64,000 nucleotides of DNA, taken from the NCBI GenBank assembly GCA_001600415.1, contig BCJX01000005.1, positions 1,362,260 through 1,426,259 of the forward strand, written 5' to 3'. The stretch is from Pascua guehoae. Taxonomy: Eukaryota; Basidiomycota; Tremellomycetes; Trichosporonales; Trichosporonaceae. Made by a program: the position numbers and the translations under genes. Positions 58,868 to 64,000 of this stretch are shown piece by piece (position 1 is the stretch's first letter; every line of letters starts with the position of its first letter). Below the pieces are notes generated by a model. It was not told the DNA's origin. It ran no database searches and was given only the letters and a program-made list of their open reading frames with translations.

Positions 58868-60857
58868 TCACTCGTCTGCCTCTTCTCGTGCCGCCGTGTC
58901 CTTGTACGTCGGCAGGCGGACTGCGGTACACAGCAAAAACGCCACCATCAAGCTTGCCGCAGCGACGAGAAAGATTGCGGGCGGATACCATCCAATCGTC
59001 GCCGAGAAGACGCCCGCATACAGCGGGGCGGACAAGAAGTAGAGACTAAGGGCGTCGACGACGCCAAAGGCCCCAAAGAGGCGGCCGGGCTGGACGTCTG
59101 GCGGGGCGAGGGCCAGTGCGAGACTTGCAAAGCACGAGTCGAGGGGTGAGGCGAGCATGGCCCACGCCGACGCGACGACGTACAGGGCTGCACTGCTGTT
59201 GGTATCGGCGCCGAGGGCGAGGTAGGCTGAGATTTCAATGATGAAGCATGTGAGGAGCGTGTAGTAGTCGAAGCGCATGCTGCCGCGTTTCTTTGTCGCT
59301 TCTGTTGGAGGCTGTGGGGGGTCGGCATCGGAGGCTGCCTCGTGGTCGCTCGTGGCGAGGAGGGGTGTGTGCTCGGTGGGGGCGTCTGCATCTTCGACAT
59401 CGTCGGTGCGGGGGTCTTCCTGGCTCGTACGGGAGAAGAGGGGTTGGACGTATTTCGTCAGGACTGGGTGGAGATCAGTAACGTGCAGCAGGGTAGACAC
59501 GTGTACTACTTACAAGGCATGAAACACGTCAGAATAACCACTTTGCACGCGTCGATGAAGGAAAAGAATGGGCCAAACTGCGCCTGGGTCCATCCATATA
59601 CCAGGATGGCGTACTGGGTCTTGGAATCACCAATGCCCTACAATACCTCGTCAGTCTCGTCTTCTCGTCTTTTACGAGCTACGTACCTTTGTCAAGGCAA
59701 TGACAAACTCGACTACAGCCAAGATGAGCAGATTGTAGTGACCCCGGGCCATGGCCGTCGAGCCATTGGGCGATGGGAGAAAGATGCGCAGCGGCTCAAA
59801 GGGGGCGAGTGCACGGCGTGTCCACTTGTCGAGCGTGCTCGTGTCGCTCGGTGCGTCACGATGTGCCGCCTGACGCTCGGTCGCAGCCTTTCTAGCAAGA
59901 TTATCACGCTCTTGGCGGGAGAGCGACTCGGGAATGAGTGTGAGGAGTGCAGCGATGAGAATGCAGTGTGCGCATACGGCGACTTTGAACGGCATTAGGC
60001 TGCAAGAGAGACATAAGCATTGGCCTAGTAGTAGCGACAGCGACTCACGTATCATTGGTACGATTGATCAGAAATGTCCCCGCAATAGGCCCAGCCATTG
60101 CACCGACACGGAGGACGCCCATAATGAGCGAGAGATAGGCAGAGATGCTCCTGTCCCCAGCCACATCGGCGAGGTAGGCCGTCATGGCGGTATTGTACGC
60201 GCCCAACCCACCACATATCCCCTGGAGCAACGGCCCGACAAACAGAGTCCACACGCCGACCGACGTGATGAGTCCAGGATGCGTGACGATGAACAGGAAT
60301 GCGGCCTCGTACAGCAGCAGCCCAGATTGACCAATGGCCATGACCCCCCGGCGGCCGACACGGTCAGACATGGACCCCCAGAAGCCCGTGGTCAACACCG
60401 CCATCAGGCCGCCGATCAACGTGAAGCCCATTTGGATCCGGGCCGCAAACCGCTGCACGCCCACGTCGCGCCGACACCGCGCCGTGTCGAGGTCGGGAAA
60501 TGGCGACGGGACAGAAGTGTTGCTCGTCGTCGCCGTGTAGTTGGGCTGTGCGGTACTACTGACGACAGACTCGGTCCTCGCGTACAATGCGCCCAGAGCG
60601 CTCTCCTGCTCCAACAGGTATGGCGTCCCTACGGTATAAGCAGTGGCTGCTTGCCCAGACATACCATATATCTCCACAGAGTCAGCGGCCGGGACCGCGG
60701 GGGGATGCGCGATACATGCGAGGTCCACTAGCAGCTCGGGTCGAGGCGCGGTCGTCATCCCGAATGTGAGTACGACCGCGAACCCATACGGCATGAGCCA
60801 GTACGGCCCCGGTCGGCGCCACCATGGGCGCGTGTGAGAGTTGTCGATGGAAGACAT
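58868..60857 (-). CDS. Major facilitator superfamily transporter
   Basis: Membrane transporter of 613 residues. Exons on the minus strand: 60857-60049, 59999-59687, 59637-59514 and 59463-58868. The first transmembrane helix (YWLMPYGFAVVLTFG) is followed by a long extracellular loop with several Asn-glycosylation sequons and two cysteines. The loop between helices 2 and 3 carries the MFS signature GFWGSMSDRVGRRG. The central cytosolic loop is long and charged (SRQERDNLARKAATERQAAHRD). The C-terminal half has an acidic loop with TEHTPLLA. The topology, with the large first loop, recalls the SLC46/tetracycline-exporter-like group, but the substrate cannot be read from the sequence. The gene converges with the SSU1-like gene and lies head-to-head with the ABC transporter. 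Confidence 0.87.
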
Positions 60858-60970
60858 GAGTGGAGGATGTGACGGCGCTCAACGCGACTGATGCCATGCT
60901 TTAGAAGAACAGGCTGTCGCATTCTTTGACACGACCTTGTTTGAGACGGCCTTGTCCCGAGCTAGAAGAC

Positions 60971-61180
60971 GCCCCAGCCAGGGTGCAGCTCCCAGCCAGG
61001 AGGGCGCAGCTCCCAGCGAGGGGCAGCTCCCAGCCAGGAGGGCGCAGCTCCCAGCCAGGAGGGCGCAGCTCCCAGCCAGGGTGCAGCTCCCAGCCAGGAG
61101 GGCGCAGCTCCCAGCCAGGACCAGCTCCCAGCCAGGAGGGCGCAGCTCCCAGCCAGCACCAGTTCCCAGCCAGCCAGGCC
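60971..61180 (+). repeat. Minisatellite, about ten units of 15-21 nt
   Basis: Repeats of CAGCTCCCAGCCAGGAGGGCG with shorter and variant units (GGGTGCAGCTCCCAGCCAG, ACCAGCTCCCAGCCAG). Begins about 110 nt upstream of the MFS start codon, so it may lie in its promoter. Open frames across it (WELRPPG or AGSCALL repeats) are not genes. Confidence 0.9.
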
Positions 61181-61500
61181 AGTGGAGACTTGCTCCCCGT
61201 TGCCCGTTGGTAGGCCTCGAGTTCCATACAAGGCAAGATGCAATCATGAGCAAGGACAGATTTGGCAACGTCCTCCAGTTAAACTTTCGACTAGTGCCTC
61301 GGCCCCACGTGTATGCATGGGGTGCTGCATGCTGTAGCCGCCCTCGACGCGCTCGACGGTCGTCGCCGAGTTGCAAGTTGCCGCCACGCGATTGAGCATG
61401 CCAAGACTTGACCCGACCTCGGACAAGCTGAAATAGACCCTCTTGGACTCACAGCCAGCCTGATGCACCGGCCACACCAGAGTGCTTCCGCTCCATGGAA

Positions 61501-61515
61501 GGGGGGGGGGGGGGG
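61501..61515 (+). repeat. Poly-G run (15 nt)
   Basis: Fifteen consecutive G in the divergent promoter region. Confidence 0.9.
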
Positions 61516-62078
61516 TGTATCGCGTCGTGCCTGGGTGTGCCTGTACACGAGGGCCACACGTCACAACCACCCCAGTTTCCTTCCTGGTTGACAAGTCTGA
61601 ACTTTACTGGGTCTGCACCACATGTACCACATGTCCCGAGACCCGTGGATAAGGGGACGGCCCCGCATGGCCCCACATGCGCGCCGTCCAGTCCGAGCGA
61701 GTTGGCGCCCGGCCCGTGTCGGTCTCCTTTGGCGGGGCATGGTCAATGCTCGGTGCGGCCTGCTGTAGAAGCTAGCAACCCATGTGATCCCCATGGAGCA
61801 CCGAGCTAAACAACGCACACGTCCAAACAGGGGCCGGCCAGCAGCCGCCGTCCACTTCTGGCGTGTCATGGGCTGTGAAACGCCCTGCACGGGATGTACC
61901 ACATGGGGTTCGAGCGTTATCTCAAGGATCCCACCGCCCATTCGCCATGTGCGGTATCTGGAGCTGGTTAACTTGACGGCGCACTCTGAGAATGGAGCGG
62001 GTGGACTTGTTCTTGAATCCATCCTAACTATCACTCATTGAGGCGCACTGGTCGTTGTTGTCATCTTGCCCCGTAAGA

Positions 62079-64000
62079 ATGGGTACGAACACAAAGGACA
62101 ATACGATGCGTGAAGCGGGCAACGAGGCTGTGGACGAGCCTGAACGAGATGACCGTTACGACGACAAGGATGGCCATGAGGCTCCTCGCGGCAAGAGTTG
62201 GTGAGTGGTACCTCCGAGTATGCCATTATTGGCTTACACCAAGGTGGCGTGTCTTTCGACAGCCGCTCCCTCCCAGAGAAGCGCTCGACGATGCAACAGA
62301 GATACCGCTCGCCACGGCCAACATTGTGTCCAAGCTGTTGTTCACGGTGAGTCTTGGTGCCGCCCCCGCCTGCATGCCTGACGTTTTCAGTGGGCGTCTC
62401 CCATGGTGGCGACAGGTTTCAATCGGCCCCTGCAGGCTACCGACTTGTGGAAGATGGATCCAAGTCGGGAGGGTGAGTGTCGTCTATAATGAAATCCAAG
62501 CCACGACTGACCGTCAGCACTCACGCTCTCGGACAAGTTCATGGCCAACCTCGACAGGCGACAGGAGCAGGCGGCAGAATGGAACGCTCTCCTACCGACC
62601 GCCAAGCCGAGTCGGACACGTCAACTGCGCTGGAACATTCGGGCTACATGGAGTCTACCATCCGACTATGCTCAATTTGGGCCTACCGACACGTACGCTC
62701 AACGAAAAGGGACGCTCGCGGCCGAGTGGCGGGCGCGGTCGGGAGTAAAGCATGCCAACGTTGCGTGGGCTCTGAGTGACACGTTTCCTGGGTTCTGGCT
62801 TGCTGGCCCGTGGAAACTGGTGAGCGATGTGGGCATGGTCGCCTACCCGCTCTTGATCAAGGAGATTATCACGTACGCGCAGTCGGTTGCCGCGGTAGGC
62901 GCAGCATCCGAGCCCCTCCCTCCCATCGGCCGCGGCGTTGGACTGGCGTTTGCGCTGTTTGGAGTCATGTCTGTCGCCTACATGTGCTTGCGCCAGTTCT
63001 TTTTCCGGTCCATGCATGAGGGCGTGCTCATGCGTGCGGCACTCGTCGCTGCCGTCTACAAGCGGGCGTTAAAACTGTCCGTGACGGGGCGAGCAAAACA
63101 GCCAGACGGCAAGCTCATGACGCTCCTTTCTGCCGACCTGTCGCGCATCGACATGGCCACCGAGTACTTTCATTGCGCGTGGACCGCACCGATTACCCTC
63201 GTGGCGACGATTATTCTTCTATGCCTCCAGATTGGACCGAGCGGCCTCGTTGGATTTCTCGTGTTTGTGGTCGCCATGCCGATTACGACGTGGAACATGA
63301 AGATTGGACTCAACCTGCGCAAAAAATCTATGCAGTCGACCGAGAAGAGAACAACGCTCCTCCAAGGCTTGTTGTCATCCATGTCGATTATCAAAATGTT
63401 CACCTACGAAACGCCATTCCTCGACCGACTGAGCAAGATCCGCGACAAGGAAATGAGCAGCTTGCGCACTCTGTTGTTTACACGGGCCGGCAACGAGGCC
63501 ATGACACTCAGTCTCCCGACCATTGCGTCTGTCTTTGCCTTCATCATGTACGCGAGTCTCAACCCCGACTTCAACCCGGCCCTCATCTTTACCGCCCTAT
63601 CGTACTTTAACAGCTTGCGCGGCCCGCTCAACCAGATTCCCAAGTCATTGTCCTTTCTGCAGACGCCTATACCGCAATGAAGCGGCTGAGCGACTTTTTC
63701 GAGGCCGAGACAGCATCTGAAAGAATCGCCATTACTCCAAACCTGGATGCTGCCGTGACGGCAACCAACGCTTGCTTCCAATGGCCCAAGTCGGATGCGC
63801 TGGAAGAAGGCCAAGGGCCAGCTCCCGAGCCCTTCGCCATCCGCAACCTCAACCTCAACATCCCTCGAGGACGCATGGTGGCGATAGTTGGGCCCGTCGG
63901 GAGTGGTAAGAGCAGTCTTCTTCAAGGGCTCCTGGAAGACATGACACTTGTCGACGGAAGTGTCAAGTTTGGCGCCCGGCTGGGCTACTGCCAACAGTCT
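62079..64000 (+). CDS. ABC transporter, ABCC type (YOR1-like), truncated by the window end, with apparent frameshift
   Basis: ATP-driven efflux pump of the multidrug-resistance-associated class; YOR1-type members export organic anions and drugs across the plasma membrane. Exons 62079-62200, 62244-62346, 62391-62472 and 62518 onward. The cytosolic N-terminus is followed by the first membrane domain: WRARSGVKHANVAWAL, then LFGVMSVAYMCLRQFFFR, KLMTLLSADLSRID, and a conserved FNSLRGPLNQIPKSLSFL. At about 63660 the frame shifts: it ends shortly after SLSFL, while the expected continuation (DAYTAMKRLSDFFEAE) is in another frame and runs on into the first nucleotide-binding domain with Walker A GPVGSGKSS near 63895. 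No intron with a GT donor can repair this without removing conserved residues. One lost base, either a real mutation or a sequence error, would explain it. The second half of the protein lies beyond 64000. Confidence 0.83.

Larger units (their letters stand above)
60858..62078. other. Divergent promoter region with a minisatellite
   Basis: 1.2 kb between the MFS (minus) and ABC (plus) start codons. Holds the GC-rich minisatellite at 60971-61180 and a G15 run at 61501-61515. No gene supported. Confidence 0.6.

Noticed and set aside
60971..61180. Regularly spaced repeats that could be mistaken for a CRISPR array
   Set aside because: Units are contiguous with no unique spacers and the organism is a eukaryote; it is a minisatellite.
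63602..63660. Intron that would restore the ABC transporter frame (GTACTT...CTGCAG)
   Set aside because: It would remove the conserved FNSLRGPLNQIP segment of the membrane domain, so a base loss is the simpler explanation.

Overview
This window comes from a nuclear chromosome of a basidiomycete yeast, most likely a tremellomycete of the Trichosporon type. The DNA is GC-rich and the genes are split by many short introns (about 36-60 nt, GTGAGT or GTAAGT donors, CTAAC or CTGAC branch sites). Protein types also fit: a velvet regulator, a tetraspan membrane protein, an F-box-like orphan and a hybrid histidine kinase with an N-terminal kinase-like domain. The placement rests on gene structure and remembered protein families, not on a search. 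I resolved 17 protein-coding genes, 16 of them complete and one running off the right edge, plus one tRNA gene.

Left third (1-31 kb): a velvet factor with a very long Asp-Pro-Arg tail (1376-4570), a beta-lactamase-fold serine hydrolase with two long introns (5888-8692), an F-box-like orphan (9677-10813, minus) beside a 70-N gap, and an uncertain three-exon gene (12285-13341, minus). Next is an alpha/beta hydrolase (16343-17667) whose only intron holds a degenerate piece of 18S rRNA. After that come mitochondrial pyruvate dehydrogenase E1 alpha (19162-21338) and two divergent surface-protein genes: a GPI-anchored pepsin-like protein with altered catalytic motifs (21953-23743, minus) and a type I membrane protein (24380-26440). 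An SDR oxidoreductase with a 70-nt G run in its intron (27631-29076) and an unrecognised protein (30048-31158, minus) complete this part.

Middle (31-51 kb): an AhpD-like protein with a 9-nt microexon (33748-35085), mitochondrial succinyl-CoA:3-ketoacid CoA-transferase (37104-38879), a 2184-residue hybrid histidine kinase in about 21 exons (40380-47933), and a tetraspan membrane protein (50232-50975).

Right end (51-64 kb): a gene-poor stretch with an intron-containing tRNA-Pro(AGG) and two tRNA relics, then three membrane transporters: an SSU1-like sulfite/anion exporter (56647-58480), an MFS transporter (58868-60857, minus) and an ABCC (YOR1-like) transporter that runs off the window and carries an apparent frameshift near 63660.

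The genes do not form one pathway. PDH E1 alpha and SCOT both handle mitochondrial acetyl-CoA metabolism, the velvet factor and hybrid kinase are regulators, and the right end groups export pumps. The strongest unusual signal is the 168-nt 18S fragment at 16854-17021. It sits inside a spliceosomal intron, is flanked by a 5-nt direct repeat that includes the splice donor, and is not explained by misassembly because the same protein continues on both sides.
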